Origin: Gallionellales bacterium GWA2_60_18
Lineage (GTDB): Bacteria; Pseudomonadota; Gammaproteobacteria; Burkholderiales; Gallionellaceae
Length of the DNA: 64,000 nt
Direction: 5' to 3'
Assembly: GCA_001801105.1 (NCBI GenBank)
Contig: MGWS01000008.1
Span: 62,001 to 126,000, forward strand
The notes under the pieces were generated by a model that ran no database searches, had not been told where the DNA came from, and saw nothing but the letters and a program-made list of their open reading frames with translations. Position numbers and translations under genes: made by a program. Shown here in pieces: positions 37,801-45,184 of the stretch (positions are counted from its first letter, which is position 1; each line of letters begins with the position of its first letter).

Positions 37801-38546
37801 TTGGCGAGGATTGTTTCAGAGCCGAAGAGTTCGTGTCCGGTGTCTATCATGCCGTTGCCATCTAGGTCGCGCACGAGAATGCCGTCTTCGCTGTTCACCC
37901 AGCCGGTCTGTTCGGCGAAGCCGTTGGCGTCGTGGTCGAAGTAGGCTCCAGCAGTCAGGGCGGTGGTGGTGATGCCGTCGCCGTTGAGGTCTAGGGCGAT
38001 GGGGGAGCGGGTGATTGAGGCTTTGGCGACTTTGTTTTTGAGGTCGTCGATGTAGTCGGGGATGCCGTTGCCGTCGGTGTCGGCGGGGGTGCAGACATTG
38101 GGCGGTGGTGTATAGCTACCTGTGTCGAAATCGAAATACTTTGGATCGTACGTGCCATGCCCTCTTTTCAGCGGGTACTTCTGGTCTTTAATTACTTCAA
38201 AATGTAAATGTGGCCCATTTCCGACACCGGTGCTCCCGACATTACCAATCGTTCCACCTTTGATAACAGGCTCCCCCTTCTTCAATGAGGACGGATTTTC
38301 CAGATGCCCATATAACGAGTAGACCTTTTGACCACCAATAGTATGTTCAATTACTACAGTATTTCCATAACCCGGTATTTCTCCAGAATACAAAACAACT
38401 CCTTCTGCCGCTGCCGGAATTGGCGTACCAAGTGGCGCTGCATAATCTTGGCCTTTATGATTGGTTGATGCACCTGGAATACCCGTATTGCGATAACCAA
38501 CTCCAGAAGTTGGTATGTAGCCTGATCCTGGATTGTATGCAGTCAT
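25875..38546 (-). CDS. Giant type I-secreted RTX protein with N-terminal M23 peptidase
   Basis: A 4,223-aa secreted protein. Order: LytM/M23 metallopeptidase (~25-140) with H30-x3-D34, YGHL (H81) and HLHFEV (H113, H115), so the zinc site looks intact; EF-hand-like Ca sites ([36 protein letters not shown]) to ~300; a ~280-residue linker; 28 RTX-containing units (~590-3315); one cadherin-like and four VCBS repeats (~3385-3915); an Ig-like domain; an Asp/His/Gln-rich stretch; and a Gly-rich tail. There is no N-terminal signal peptide, in line with export by the upstream ABC/HlyD genes. GGAAGGG precedes the ATG. G+C falls sharply in the first ~450 nt. Confidence 0.93.
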   Translation of the reverse strand: MTAYNPGSGYIPTSGVGYRNTGIPGASTNHKGQDYAAPLGTPIPAAAEGVVLYSGEIPGYGNTVVIEHTIGGQKVYSLYGHLENPSSLKKGEPVIKGGTIGNVGSTGVGNGPHLHFEVIKDQKYPLKRGHGTYDPKYFDFDTGSYTPPPNVCTPADTDGNGIPDYIDDLKNKVAKASITRSPIALDLNGDGITTTALTAGAYFDHDANGFAEQTGWVNSEDGILVRDLDGNGMIDTGHELFGSETILANGQKAANGYAALAELDTNHDGQIDVQDAAYSTLKIWKDIDGDGYSNADELMSLADAGVQSIATGYASVNQTDGNGNITQQTSTFTKTDGSTGATADIWFQTDKAYTIANDWLAETDIVAALPDLEGFGNVRDLHQAILRDSTGHLQDLVQQFIDETDPAARHALTTQLIYAWVGVEDIDPASRAARIIYGNVIGDARKLATLEAILGEPYLGTWCWGERDPNPHGPASRILLQAFNEFADSIYNQLMAQTHFQALIDTIGYTWNATTLQYDWDVGDTVAALQSIYDADPINSIFTISEFANVLNMSEESGLQVLDALRAQGDVTGTGFAQLLAIIGLDTTLGDAGDNTLRGSQADDALYGMGGQDNLYGNGGIDILNGGTGDDYLVGDAGNDTYLFARGDGQDIIYDIDATPGNTDIIRLGAGITESDIALTRSGYDLVLTINPPIDSGLAADQITIHSWGDSDTYRIERIEFAPTVEGQPGVVWDAAQIQAHIPVPVSTEGDDTLFAWQGDAESPQGLGGNDILYGNSGDNALDGGAGDDWLDGGTGIDQMAGGTGNDTYVVDNTGDVVTEGVDEGIDLVKSGISYTLGDNLENLTLMGGDSISGTGNALDNVIIGNSSSNLLDGGVGADAMAGGAGDDTYILDNLGDTVTENVNQGKDTVVSPFDYVLGANVENLTLTQGAALNATGNELDNTLTGNSNDNTLTGLAGNDTLDGGAGADALLGGTGDDTYIVDNLGDAVIENAGEGVDLVKSGITYTLTDNVENLTLTGTANLAGTGNVLDNTIIGNDAANTLTGLEGNDTLDGKGGADTLIGGTGNDTYAVDNAGDVVIELAGEGTDTVRSGIDYTLGDNVENLTLTGSAIAGTGNTLDNTITGNGGNNILDGGIGADSMAGGTGNDTYILDNLGDTVTELAGQGTDTIIAPFDYTLGANLENLTLTEGAALTGLGNELNNVLTGNSNDNTLTGLAGNDTLDGRAGADTLIGGVGNDTYIVDNLLDTTIEAAGEGIDTVKSDLTWTLADNLDNLTLTGSAAIDGTGNVLDNVITGNEADNTLTALEGNDTLDGGAGADTMLGGTGNDTYVVDNAGDLVIENAGEGADLVKSSITYTLTDNVENLTLTGSAAINGTGNVLDNVIIGNGANNILMGLEGNDTLDGGAGADIMLGGTGNDTYVVDNSSDVIVENAGEGVDVVLSSVGYTLSDNVENLTLTGSASVSGTGNALDNLITGNTGNNALSGMDGNDTLLGNAGNDTLDGGAGADSMAGDAGNDTYIVEDVGDVVSELLNAGNDTVRSSIDYTLTDNVENLTLTGVGNLDATGNAQDNTITGNAGDNLLSGLAGNDTLVGDAGNDLLDGGTGADAMTGGAGDDTYIVDNIGDVVTENLDEGMDTVQSSISYTLTDNVENLTLTGLAAIDGTGNALDNVITANDSGNTLSGLDGNDMLLGGAGNDTLDGGIGADAMAGNAGDDTYIVENIGDIVTENVGNGIDTVQSSVSYVLTDNVENLILTGAANLNGTGNALDNSITGNGGNNVLDGGAGVDTLAGGAGNDTYIVDNTADAVIELAGAGMDSVFASADYTLSANVENLTLTGTDNLNGTGNALDNLITGNAGDNTLSGMAGNDTLDGGAGVDTMAGGIGNDTYYVDNTADVIAENLNEGTDSAYASATYTLSDNIENLTLTGTANIDGIGNTLNNAILGNGGANVLDGGAGADTLTGGAGNDTYIVDNTGDKAVEALNAGTDTVLSSVTYTLIANLENLTLTGAANINATGNELNNILTGNTGNNGLYGMAGNDTLTGNTGNDILDGGTGADSMAGNAGNDTYVVDNASDVVTENADEGTDTVQSSISYTLTANVENLTLTGTAAINGTGNALDNAIIGNTGNNVLSGLGGNDTLTGNAGNDTLNGGTGADSMAGGLGNDTYVVDDAGDLVTEALGSGTDLVQSSVTYTLTDNVENLTLTGTTDIDGTGNALGNVITGNSGANLLDGGAGADTLNAGSGNDTLTGGADNDTLDGGTGADTMLGGTGNDTYVVDNIGDLVVENLAEGTDLVQSSITYTLTDNTENLTLTGTAAINGTGNILDNAIVGNTGNNTLYGLEGNDTLNGGAGADTMLGGVGSDTYVVDNAGDIVTENLAEGTDTVQSSITYTLTANVENLTLTGSAAINGTGNALSNVITGNSGNNILSGLGGNDTLIGNSGNDTLDGGTGADNMAGSLGNDTYVVDDAGDVVTEAASAGTDTVQSSINYTLTANVENLTLTGSANLFGTGNTLANVITGNAGLDTLAGGAGNDTYVVNNTDDVVVENLNEGTDLVQSSATYTLSANLENLTLTGTAAIDGTGNTLSNVITGNTGANLLDGGAGDDTLNGGAGADTMLGGTGNDTYVVDNVGDIVTENLNEGTDIVQSSITYTLADNVENLTLTGSTAINGTGNALNNVITGNTGSNILSGMDGNDTLTGNSGNDTLNGGTGADNMAGGAGDDTYIVENAGDVVTEAASAGTDTVRSYISYTLGTNLENLILDGTAAINGTGNTLNNVIAGNSAANALNGGTGADTMAGGAGDDTYVVDNTGDVVTEALNAGIDTVQSSITYTLTASVEDLTLTGATAINGTGNALDNSITGNSAANVLNGGAGADTMAGGAGNDTYVVDNIGDVVVEGVNAGTDLVQASASYALSDNVENLTLTGTANIDGSGNALDNVITGNSGVNVLAGLGGNDTYYVDSTADVVVENTGEGIDNVNSSATYALGDNVENLTLTGTAAINGTGNEQDNTLAGNSGNNVLDGGAGADVMAGGAGNDTYVVDNVGDIVTEALNAGTDTVLSGISYTLGNNLENLTLTGVDALNATGNALDNAITGNSGNNLIDGGAGSDTMAGGMGDDTYVVDSTADVVVEAMNEGSDTVLASANYTLGANIENLVLTGTAGISGTGNALDNVITGNSGNNTLAGMEGNDMLDGGIGADTMAGGVGNDTYIVDNVGDVVVEAVNAGIDTVQSSVSYTLSDNVENLTLTDTANINAGGNTLDNILTGNSGANVLDGGAGADTLIGGVGNDTLMGGAGNDRYVFNSGDGVDTIVDALGNDTLYIGSGLTEANLEGVRDGDNMIINVLGTTDFITLTNWFVQGGGVSRIEFSDGSSLDYAGIEGLMNRPPVANPDAITVYEDGGVMNVPVAALLANDSDPNTNDVISVISVGTSAVGASIALVNGQVQYDIGNRFQELSAGQTVTDSFVYTISDSKGVTASSIVNVIIAGTNDAPVTADDDAAAVQEDAALVATGNVLSNDSDIDQGTVLSVANAGTLQGNYGSLLLNADGSYTYMLDNASLAVQSLAAGQIVTERFTYQATDGIAFTPATLTVSITGTNDAPVTVADAVAAQEDLTIIATGNVLANDTDVDQGAVLSVADAGLFAGSYGQLTLATDGSYSYALNNASPGVQSLAAGQVVTETFAYAATDGLIATPSTLTVTITGTNDAPVTVADVAAVQEDLTISATGNVLANDTDADQGAELSVLNAGVFAGNYGQLTLAADGNYNYALDNASPGVQSLAAGQVVTETFAYEATDGTVATPSALAVSITGTNDAPVAAADVAYVREDLNITATGNALANDSDVDQGTLLTAADAGTRQGNYGQLALATDGSYSYTLDNASMPVQSLGRDAQVVEHFGYTATDGMVGASAVLDIFLNGTNDAPILVAPLDDQNFTFHKHFSWQMPEGSFADIDQGDTLTYGAALADGSALPDWLKFDAATRTFSGETPKEVGFVDVQVTATDSVAATGSTAGSLSASDVFRISVSHGNEGVGNGEDAPPPGHDHNTNDGTGTSPGHPGSQSGNGQYASGDDANSQSDDGDDDHDQQQDDSSSHGDKDSDSHRTEELIRSWFEQESRDERHAPFGATGRNGGGSSQTDWQVNRNIAGGLSGDYSTEWARMDARLKEHLAQSGNDDSHFTESGAGARSFGLFGSGGSQSLSRQGMGNGQQMKGFAGLGEGLERLGV
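28850..36150. repeat. Coding tandem repeats of the RTX protein (28 units)
   Basis: Reading the product, the landmark (N/D/S)DTY-x-(V/L)-(D/N/E) occurs 28 times here, each followed by a GD/AD-x(V/I) strand, a YxL...NLTLTG strand and one to four GGxGxD nonapeptide blocks. Mean spacing is about 268 nt (90 aa). Units differ in the number of nonapeptides, so length variation by recombination is likely. Long antisense frames here are by-products of the repeats. Confidence 0.85.
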
Positions 38547-38549
38547 GAT

Positions 38550-39035
38550 TTAAAACCCTTCCCCATAAGTAAAACAAACAAACATAGATTGGCTTTTGTC
38601 CAGAGGAACGATGTATGCACTGCCACTTTTTGCAAGCCGTTCATCATTGCGTAGGATAAAAATCTTGTTACCCGTAACTCGTTTGATCTGGCTAGCCAGC
38701 CTTTCGGCTGACACTTGTACAGTAACTGTGTAAATGGAATCCTCTCCAGAAGGAATTGATATTTCAATCGCGTCAAACCCAAAGAATCTTTCTTTAATTT
38801 GATACTTTGCCGAAAACTCCCCGATTTCATATGCCTTGTATCCCCTCTTCTCAAGCAGGTTGGCAGTGATGTTCTTCGATGAATACCAGTCTTTGGGGGT
38901 GCAATTATTTATTTTTGGAAATAAGCTAGACACCCATTCAGTAGAAATTCTTTCATCATTAACATTCAGTGCATAACATTGAGAAACAAATAGCAGGAGG
39001 ATTAAAGGGCTCAGCATCGCAATATGTTTTCGCAT
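38550..39035 (-). CDS. Small exported protein coupled to the RTX gene, unknown function
   Basis: A 161-aa protein with a clear signal peptide (MRKHIAMLSPLILLLFVSQCYA; cleavage probably after CYA). The Cys lacks a proper lipobox, so a soluble periplasmic protein is likelier than a lipoprotein. The mature part is mixed alpha/beta with three Cys; I recognise no family. Its stop codon is 3 nt before the giant gene's ATG. Its G+C (40% over 38581-39060, counted by hand) matches the M23-coding start of the giant gene and differs from all neighbours. A periplasmic inhibitor or immunity protein for the M23 domain is a plausible inference; a secretion accessory is the alternative. Confidence 0.8.
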   Translation of the reverse strand: MRKHIAMLSPLILLLFVSQCYALNVNDERISTEWVSSLFPKINNCTPKDWYSSKNITANLLEKRGYKAYEIGEFSAKYQIKERFFGFDAIEISIPSGEDSIYTVTVQVSAERLASQIKRVTGNKIFILRNDERLAKSGSAYIVPLDKSQSMFVCFTYGEGF

Positions 39036-39083
39036 CTCAATTCTCCCGTCATTAATTCAAAATTGGATTGATTCGCATCTCTC

Positions 39084-40454
39084 TCACCTCTCTCTGCCCG
39101 CCTCCTGAAACGCCCCCATCACCGGCGATAGCAGGTATTCGAGTATGGTTCTCGTGCCGAGGTGGATTTCGGCGGTGACTTGCATGCCGGGCGCAAGGCT
39201 GTGACGCACGCCATTGGCGATGAGGTGCTGGGCCTTGAGGTCGATCAGGGCGCGGTAGGCGAACGGCAGGTTGCTGCCGGTTTTGTTGTTGGTTTGTTGC
39301 TGCTGGTTGTTGTCGCTGGCATCGGCGGACAAGTGGGCGACTTGTCCTTCGACCATACCGTATTTCTGGAACTGGTAGGCGGCGAATTTGATCTTGACGG
39401 GTTCGCCGGTGTGGATGAAGCCGACGTCCCCGTTGCCGACCCAGACTTCGGCGCGCAGGATTTCGTCGTTGGGGACGAGGGTCATGAGGATGGTGCCGGG
39501 GCTGATGACGGTGCCGATGGTGTGGGTGGCGAGGTCTTTGACGATGCCGTCCTGCGGGGCTTTGAGTTCGTGCAGGTTGCGGCGGTATTGTTGTTTGGTG
39601 AGTTCGCCTTGGGACTTGTCGAGTTTGTCTTCGATGTCGGCGCGTTCGGTCTGGAGCTGGCGGCGGTAGTCGGCGCTGATCTGGGCGAGTTTGCGGGTGG
39701 ATTGGGCCAGGGTGGATTGGGCGCTCTGGATCAGGTATTCCTGCGATTTGAGGTCTTGTTCCTTTTCGATATGTTCGCGGGCTTTGTCGGTGGCCATGAT
39801 TTTGCTGACGAAGCCGTCTTTGACGAGCTTTTGGTAGGCTTCGTCCTGCTGGCGGTAATGCGGCAGGGTCTTGAGCAGTTTGGTGCGGATTTCTTCGGCG
39901 GCGGACAGGTCGCTTTGGGCTTTGTCATGCAGGCTGCGTTCCTGCGCGAGTGCGGCCTCAAAGGCGGTGCGGTTGGCCTGGTATTGGGCGAGGGTCTGGC
40001 TGTAGAGGTCTGCCGGATCGCTGGGTTGTCTGGTGTAGGGGCGTCCGCCCAACTCGGCGTCGATGCGGCGCAGGGCGAGCTGTTTGCCGTGGGTGTCGGT
40101 CTCCAGTGTGGCGACATCGGTGGCGGACAGGGTGGTGTCCATGCGCATCAGGACTTGGCCGGCTTTGACGCGCTGGCCTTCGTCCACGAGGATGTCGCGG
40201 ATGACGCCTTGTTCGGAGGGCTGGACGATCTTGAGGTAACTCTGCGGGATGAGTTTGCCTTCGGCGCTGGCGACGACGTCGAGTTTGCCGAAGATGGCCC
40301 AGATCAGCAGCAATCCCAGCAGGGTGAGCAGGCTGTACAGCAGGGCGCGGGCGAACGGGGCGGGCGGCTGGGCCTGGATGCGCAACAGGCCAGGGGAGAA
40401 GTCGAGCGGGTCTACGCCGGTGAGGCGTTGCTTCCAGTGTTTCTTGCTCCGCAT
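39084..40454 (-). CDS. Type I secretion membrane fusion protein (HlyD family)
   Basis: A 456-aa periplasmic adaptor linking the inner-membrane ABC exporter to an outer-membrane TolC-type channel. Layout: cytoplasmic N terminus, transmembrane helix ~36-56 (ALLYSLLTLLGLLLIWAIFG), lipoyl half-domains around IVQPSEQGVIRDILVDEGQRVKAGQ and LKAPQDGIVKDL, a long coiled-coil hairpin (~110-300), and the C-terminal beta-barrel (GEPVKIKFAAYQFQKYG...LAPGMQVTAEI). The start is ATG with GGGAGG nearby. It is separated from its ABC partner by vapBC. No TolC gene is in the window. Confidence 0.94.
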   Translation of the reverse strand: MRSKKHWKQRLTGVDPLDFSPGLLRIQAQPPAPFARALLYSLLTLLGLLLIWAIFGKLDVVASAEGKLIPQSYLKIVQPSEQGVIRDILVDEGQRVKAGQVLMRMDTTLSATDVATLETDTHGKQLALRRIDAELGGRPYTRQPSDPADLYSQTLAQYQANRTAFEAALAQERSLHDKAQSDLSAAEEIRTKLLKTLPHYRQQDEAYQKLVKDGFVSKIMATDKAREHIEKEQDLKSQEYLIQSAQSTLAQSTRKLAQISADYRRQLQTERADIEDKLDKSQGELTKQQYRRNLHELKAPQDGIVKDLATHTIGTVISPGTILMTLVPNDEILRAEVWVGNGDVGFIHTGEPVKIKFAAYQFQKYGMVEGQVAHLSADASDNNQQQQTNNKTGSNLPFAYRALIDLKAQHLIANGVRHSLAPGMQVTAEIHLGTRTILEYLLSPVMGAFQEAGRER

Positions 40455-40540
40455 TTGCCGCCTCCCGTGAGATTGTGGTGTCAGGTTGACTGCCGTTGTT
40501 ACGCAGGCGTGACCATAATCTCGGGGAGGGTATTAAACAA

Positions 40541-40570
40541 TAGGCCGGATTGCCTATATATTTCGGCCTA
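40541..40570. promoter_or_regulatory. Inverted repeat upstream of the HlyD gene
   Basis: TAGGCCG (40541-40547) and CGGCCTA (40564-40570) flank an A+T-rich 16-nt core, about 90 nt before the HlyD start. It may be an operator for the secretion genes downstream of vapBC. A further 7-bp inverted repeat (TCCGCCT/AGGCGGA, 40618-40640) lies just after vapC. Confidence 0.35.
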
Positions 40571-40662
40571 GTCTTTTGGGGTATCAACCGGGGAATGGTT
40601 TTGCGGGATATTTGTTATCCGCCTAATGATTGGAGGCGGAATTTTGTCTATTCGTAGCGGTT

Positions 40663-41058
40663 TTATATCAGCTTCATACCGGCGAATTTGGCGGCGGCCT
40701 TGTCGAAGGTGGCGGTATGCAGGCAATCGTGGGCATGCCCCAAACGCTCGATCAGGCAATCGGAGAAGTCCGCCTTGCCGGGAATGAACTGGCGCAATGC
40801 GCGCCATGCCGTTTCGGCATCCTGTATCCTGAGTTGCTTGACGCGCAGCAAGCGTTCGAGGATGGCGGCGATATCCGCGCGGGAACAGGCGTAGCAGGTT
40901 TCCAATACCCAAACCGTTTCGACCAGCGCGATCAGCGATACAAATCCGGGATTTTCCGGGGTCAGTTCTTTCTCGATCAGGCGGCTGGCCGATGCGGACT
41001 GGCTCTTGTCGTCCTGGGCCAGGTAACGCACCAGCACATTGGTGTCCAGCCCGATCAC
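40663..41058 (-). CDS. vapC: VapC-type PIN-domain toxin
   Basis: A 131-aa PIN-domain endoribonuclease toxin. The acidic metal-binding residues are present: D5 in GLDTNVLVR, E47 in ALVETVWVL, D97/D100 in ADFSDCLI and D119 in TATFDK. Its start overlaps the vapB stop codon by 4 nt, the classic antitoxin-toxin arrangement. The pair is inserted between the two inner-membrane genes of the type I secretion system. Confidence 0.93.
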   Translation of the reverse strand: MIGLDTNVLVRYLAQDDKSQSASASRLIEKELTPENPGFVSLIALVETVWVLETCYACSRADIAAILERLLRVKQLRIQDAETAWRALRQFIPGKADFSDCLIERLGHAHDCLHTATFDKAAAKFAGMKLI

Positions 41059-41294
41059 TTGCCCGCCCCGCGTTTGGCGATGGCGCGGTTCATGTCCGCT
41101 ATCGTGACGGGCGCTTTGGGCTTGCCGACGATGCCTTTCAGCGAAGAGATGTTTTCTGTCGCGGCGACGATGCCGAATTGCCCGTTACCCAATTCGACGA
41201 ACTCGATCCGGTCGCCCGCCTCGACGCCGAGCTTGCTGCGCACCGGAAGCGGGATGGTGATCTGTCCTTTGCTGGTCAATACGGCGATAGTCAT
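41055..41294 (-). CDS. vapB: VapB-type AbrB-fold antitoxin
   Basis: A 79-aa protein with an N-terminal AbrB/MazE swapped-hairpin DNA-binding domain (LTSKGQITIPLPVRSKLGVEAGDRIEF) and a C-terminal toxin-binding tail with KAPVTIADMNRAIAKRG. It should neutralise VapC and repress its own promoter. GAGGAG precedes the ATG, and a palindromic candidate operator lies 18 nt upstream. Confidence 0.93.
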   Translation of the reverse strand: MTIAVLTSKGQITIPLPVRSKLGVEAGDRIEFVELGNGQFGIVAATENISSLKGIVGKPKAPVTIADMNRAIAKRGAGK

Positions 41295-41311
41295 GTCGGC
41301 TCCTCATTTAT

Positions 41312-41331
41312 TCCTTACCTGATTGTAAGGA
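41312..41331. promoter_or_regulatory. Candidate VapB operator
   Basis: TCCTTAC (41312-41318) and GTAAGGA (41325-41331) form a perfect 7-bp inverted repeat with a 6-nt centre, 18 nt upstream of vapB and just after the end of the ABC transporter gene. This is the expected place for an autoregulatory site. Confidence 0.6.
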
Positions 41332-41345
41332 TTGTCCGCAAGAAG

Positions 41346-43571
41346 TCAACCCGCCTCCGGCTGGCCGAAGCGTATCACCTCGTCCACCTGCAATGCCTTG
41401 GGCATCTGGTGGGTGATGAACAGGATGGTGACTTTGCCCTTGAGCTTGTTGATGGTGCCGGCGAAGTGTTCGGCGGTGGTCTGGTCGAGGTTGCTCACCG
41501 CCTCGTCGAAGATCAGCACACGCGGGCGTTTGAGCAGGGCGCGGGCGATGGCGATGCGCTGGCGCTGCCCGCCGGACAGGCCGACACCGTTCTCGCCCAC
41601 CGGGGTCTGGTAGCCCTGCGGCAGTTGTTCGATGACATCGTGGATCTCGGCCAGCTTGCAGGCGTGGACGATCTCTTCGAAGCTGGCGTGGGGGTTGGCG
41701 AGTTGCAGGTTCTCGAACAGCGTCCCCGAGAACAATCGCGTCTCCTGCGGCACCACGCCGAAGTTGCCGCGCAGCTCGTTGGCGGCGAGGTGACGGATGT
41801 CGTAGCCGTCGAGCAGGATGCTGCCGTCGGTCGGCCAGTAGAAGCCTTGCAACAGCTTGCCCAGCGTGCTCTTGCCGCAGCCGGACGGACCCATCAGTAC
41901 GGTGAGCTTGCCGGGTTGGAGGATGAGGTCGAGGTTGCGGTACAGGTAGGGATGTTTGTCGCTATAGCGGAAGCTGACGTCTTTCAGTTCGACCTTGCCG
42001 CCGGTATTGCCGCGTGCGCGGGCGGGAACGAGTGCGTGCGGTTCGGCGGGGGCATCCATCAGGTCGCCCAGGCGCTTGACGGCGATATCGGCCTGCTGGA
42101 ATTCCTGCCACAGCCCGGCTAGGCGCAGCATCGGCTGGCTCATGCGCCCGGCGAACATCTGGAAGGCGACCAGCATGCCGATGGTGAAGCCTTCGTTCTT
42201 CATCACCAGCAGCGCGCCCACCACCAGGATGGACAATGTCATGATCTGTTCCAGCGCGTTGGCGACGACGTTGTAGCTGTTGGAGAGCTGGCGCGTGGCG
42301 AAGCCGGCGGCGAGGTAGTTCGAGATCAGGTCGCCGTACTTGTGTTCCAGCACCGGTTCCATTTGCAGGGATTTGACCGTCTCCATGCCGGCGACGTATT
42401 CGGTGACGAATGCCTGATTCTTCGCGCCCAGCAGGAACTGGTGGTTGAGCTTGTCGCGCAGCGCGGGGGTGACGGCGAAGCTCAGCGCGGTGATGAGGGA
42501 CAGCAGCAACAGCGCGATCAGGGTGAGCTGCCAGCTGTACCAGAACATCACGGCGAGGAAGATGAACAGGAACGGTAGGTCGAGCAACAGCGATACCGCC
42601 GCGCCGGAGATGAATTCGCGCACCGTCTCGACACCGTGCAGGCGCGCGACCAGCGTACCGGTGGGCCGGTGCTCGAAATACGGCAATGGCAGGTGCAGCA
42701 GGTGGCGGAACACCTGGCTGCCGAGCACCGCATCGATGCGGTTGCCGGTGTGCAGCACGAAATACTGGCGCAGCCAAGTCATGGCGCTGTTGAACAGCAT
42801 GAACATCACCAGCCCGACCGCGATGGCGATGAGGGTGCTTTGGGTCTGGTGGACGATGACCTTGTCGATGATGACCTGGGTGAACAGCGGGGTGACCAGG
42901 CCGACGAGCTGGATGGCGAACGAGGCGATCAGGATGTCGCGCCAGACGCGCTTGTGTTTCATCAGCTCCGGCACGAACCAGCGGAAGCCGAACGGGATAT
43001 GGCCTGACTTCGGCGGCTGAGGCGCGGATGCGGCCTGCTCTTCTTCGAGGTCGGCAACGCTCTGCGCGGTGTCGCGCGCGACCAGCAGGATGTCGTTGCG
43101 GAAGTGCTTGGAGAATTCGGCCAGCGGCACGGTTTCCGGCTGCTCGGCCCCGGCGCGGAAGAACAGCACGCGCTCTTCGTCGGCTTTGATCAGCAGGACG
43201 GGTGTGGCGGGTTTGGGCGGTGGGATGTCGGGTTCGGTGGAATCATGCTCCCCTCGCCCGCAGGCGGGAGAGGGGCTGGGGCTGAGGGTGTTTGCTTGCA
43301 ACCCACTATCCGGCTCTACAAGCACTTCATCTTCGTCCTCGCGCACGAAAGCGACAACGGGAAACGGGATGCGCTCCAGCGTGGCGATCCCCTCCTCGTC
43401 CAGATACATCTCGCCGACCCTGAATTCCAGCGCCTGCAAGGCATTGAGCAAGGTCGTGCGGGAATACGGCGGCGGGAATTTCTGGCGCACCAGCTGCGCA
43501 TCGAAGGGCATGCGGAATACGCGGGACAGTCCGCCGATCAGCCACAGCATATCTTGTCCGGAGTAGTGCAT
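41346..43571 (-). CDS. Type I secretion ABC transporter/ATPase
   Basis: A 741-aa inner-membrane exporter for the RTX protein. The N-terminal ~165 residues are a peptidase-like (C39-like/CLD) domain without the catalytic Cys, as in RTX exporters. Six membrane helices follow (~200-480), then the ATPase with GPSGCGKST, the Q-loop PQET, LSGGQRQRIAIARAL and VLIFDEAVSNLD. Residues ~92-115 (QANTLSPSPSPACGRGEHD...) interrupt the CLD and are encoded by a palindromic repeat. Start ATG 43571; the preceding leader is short and no Shine-Dalgarno sequence is strong. Confidence 0.94.
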   Translation of the reverse strand: MHYSGQDMLWLIGGLSRVFRMPFDAQLVRQKFPPPYSRTTLLNALQALEFRVGEMYLDEEGIATLERIPFPVVAFVREDEDEVLVEPDSGLQANTLSPSPSPACGRGEHDSTEPDIPPPKPATPVLLIKADEERVLFFRAGAEQPETVPLAEFSKHFRNDILLVARDTAQSVADLEEEQAASAPQPPKSGHIPFGFRWFVPELMKHKRVWRDILIASFAIQLVGLVTPLFTQVIIDKVIVHQTQSTLIAIAVGLVMFMLFNSAMTWLRQYFVLHTGNRIDAVLGSQVFRHLLHLPLPYFEHRPTGTLVARLHGVETVREFISGAAVSLLLDLPFLFIFLAVMFWYSWQLTLIALLLLSLITALSFAVTPALRDKLNHQFLLGAKNQAFVTEYVAGMETVKSLQMEPVLEHKYGDLISNYLAAGFATRQLSNSYNVVANALEQIMTLSILVVGALLVMKNEGFTIGMLVAFQMFAGRMSQPMLRLAGLWQEFQQADIAVKRLGDLMDAPAEPHALVPARARGNTGGKVELKDVSFRYSDKHPYLYRNLDLILQPGKLTVLMGPSGCGKSTLGKLLQGFYWPTDGSILLDGYDIRHLAANELRGNFGVVPQETRLFSGTLFENLQLANPHASFEEIVHACKLAEIHDVIEQLPQGYQTPVGENGVGLSGGQRQRIAIARALLKRPRVLIFDEAVSNLDQTTAEHFAGTINKLKGKVTILFITHQMPKALQVDEVIRFGQPEAG
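43246..43290. repeat. Palindromic repeat inserted in frame in the ABC transporter gene
   Basis: CCCCTCGCCCGC and GCGGGAGAGGGG form an imperfect inverted repeat, followed by CTGGGGCTGAGGG. This resembles a palindromic repeat class widely scattered in proteobacteria. Here it keeps the frame and encodes a Ser/Pro-rich loop (TLSPSPSPACGRG) between two beta strands of the N-terminal domain. Confidence 0.75.
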
Positions 43572-43720
43572 TGCTTCCCCCTTGAAGTGTTTTTAAGGCA
43601 TCCTCTATTCGAATCCGGTCAGCGCCCCAGCACCTTCGACACGTTATTGACGAAACCAGCCGTTTGCGGGAGAAGGTGCTCTGCTGCCACTCCCGCACCC
43701 GTCGGCTCCGCCGCACCGTG

Positions 43721-45172
43721 TCATGGCAGCACCTTGCGATAGACCTCGCGGTAGGCTTCGGCGCTGCGCTCCCAGCTGAAATCCTTGGCCATGCAGTTCT
43801 TGCGCAGGGCTTTCCATTTGCGCGGGTCATGGTAGAGCGCGACGGCTCGCTGGATCGCGGCATACAGGTTGTCGACGCTCATGCCGTGGAACACGAAGCC
43901 GCTGGCGCTGCCGTCCTTGAGCGTGGTCTCGGTGCAATCCACCACCGAATCGGCCAGTCCGCCGGTGGCGTGGACGATGGGCGGCGTGCCGTAGCGCTGG
44001 CTGTATAGCTGGTTCAGCCCGCAGGGTTCGAAGCGCGAGGGCATGACGAACATATCCGCCCCCGCTTCGATCAGGTGCGAGAGTTCTTCGCTGAAGCCGA
44101 CATGTGCGCCTATCCTGCCCGGATAACGCAGCGACAGCTGGTGCGCAGCCTGTTGCATCTGCGCTTCGCCGCTGCCGAGCATGACCAGCTGCACCGGCAT
44201 GCCGGTCAGGCGCGGCGCGATCTCCAGCAGCAGATCCAGTCCCTTTTGGTAGGTGAAGCGGCTGACTACGCCGAGCACGGGAATGTCCGGATCGATGTTC
44301 AGCCCCAACTTGCTCTGCAAGGCCTGCTTGCAGGCGGCCTTGCCGGCCATGCGCGCGCTGCTGTATTTCTTTGCCAGATGCGGGTCGGTCGCCGGGTTCC
44401 ATTCGTCGGTATCGATGCCGTTGAGGATGCCGGTGAGTTCGTTGCTGCGCGTCGCCAGCAGGCCCTGCATGCCGAAACCGAGCTCGGCGTGCTGTATCTC
44501 TTTCGCGTAGTTCGGGCTGACGGTAGTGATGTGGTCGGCGTAGAACAGGCCGGCCTTGAGGAACGACAGGCTGCCGTAGAACTCGACGCCGTCGATGGCG
44601 AAGCTGGCGGCGGGCAGGCCGAGTTGTTGCACCGTTTCCGGCGGAAAGCATCCCTGGAACGCCAGGTTGTGGATGGAGATGATGCTCGGTACCGCGCCTG
44701 CGGCGAAATGCAGGTAGGCCGGCGCCAAGGCGGTCTGCCAGTCGTTGCAGTGCAGCAGGTCCGGATGCCAGGCCAGCGGCGATGCGCTACTGCCCAATAT
44801 CGCCGCCACTTTCGAGAGCAGGCCGAAGCGCAGGTGGTTGTCCGGCCAGTCGTTGCCATGTGCATCCTGATAAGGGCCGCCATCGCGCAGGTACAGGGAG
44901 GGGCAGTCCAGCACCAGCAGCGGCACACCGTTCGGCATGCTTGCGGATAGCAGGAGCGAGGGGGGGAAGCCGGGAAGGTTATCGAAGGTCGCGACGGGCT
45001 TGAGCTGCGGTAGTTGCGCGACGACCTGCCGGTAGCCGGGCAGCAGCAGGCGCACGTCGGCGCCGAGTTCGCGCAGGGCGGCGGGCAAGGCGGCGCTGAC
45101 GTCCGCCAGGCCGCCGGTCTTGATCAGCGGCGCGGCTTCGGAAGCCGCATACAGGACTTTTAATCTGGCCAT
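43721..45172 (-). CDS. glgA: Glycogen synthase
   Basis: GlgA elongates alpha-1,4-glucan from ADP-glucose. The 483-aa GT5 protein begins LKVLYAASEAAPLIKTGGLADV with the substrate-binding KTGGL (18-22), and has GVVSRFTYQKGLDLLLE and the C-terminal SRFEPCGLNQLYSQRYGTPPIV with its catalytic Glu. Length is normal. It is the last gene of the zwf-glk-pgl-gnd-glgP-glgA group, 12 nt after glgP. No glgB or glgC is in the window. Confidence 0.95.
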   Translation of the reverse strand: MARLKVLYAASEAAPLIKTGGLADVSAALPAALRELGADVRLLLPGYRQVVAQLPQLKPVATFDNLPGFPPSLLLSASMPNGVPLLVLDCPSLYLRDGGPYQDAHGNDWPDNHLRFGLLSKVAAILGSSASPLAWHPDLLHCNDWQTALAPAYLHFAAGAVPSIISIHNLAFQGCFPPETVQQLGLPAASFAIDGVEFYGSLSFLKAGLFYADHITTVSPNYAKEIQHAELGFGMQGLLATRSNELTGILNGIDTDEWNPATDPHLAKKYSSARMAGKAACKQALQSKLGLNIDPDIPVLGVVSRFTYQKGLDLLLEIAPRLTGMPVQLVMLGSGEAQMQQAAHQLSLRYPGRIGAHVGFSEELSHLIEAGADMFVMPSRFEPCGLNQLYSQRYGTPPIVHATGGLADSVVDCTETTLKDGSASGFVFHGMSVDNLYAAIQRAVALYHDPRKWKALRKNCMAKDFSWERSAEAYREVYRKVLP

Positions 45173-45184
45173 GGTGTGCTTCCC

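Noticed and set aside
25863..37865. Long plus-strand open frames across the RTX gene (up to 677 aa)
   Set aside because: They are antisense to a repetitive G+C-rich gene whose codon pattern keeps stop codons out of other frames; they have no domains and simply mirror the repeats.
38968..38980. Possible lipobox in the 161-aa exported protein
   Set aside because: The residue before Cys is Gln, which does not fit the lipobox rule; ordinary signal peptidase cleavage after CYA fits better.
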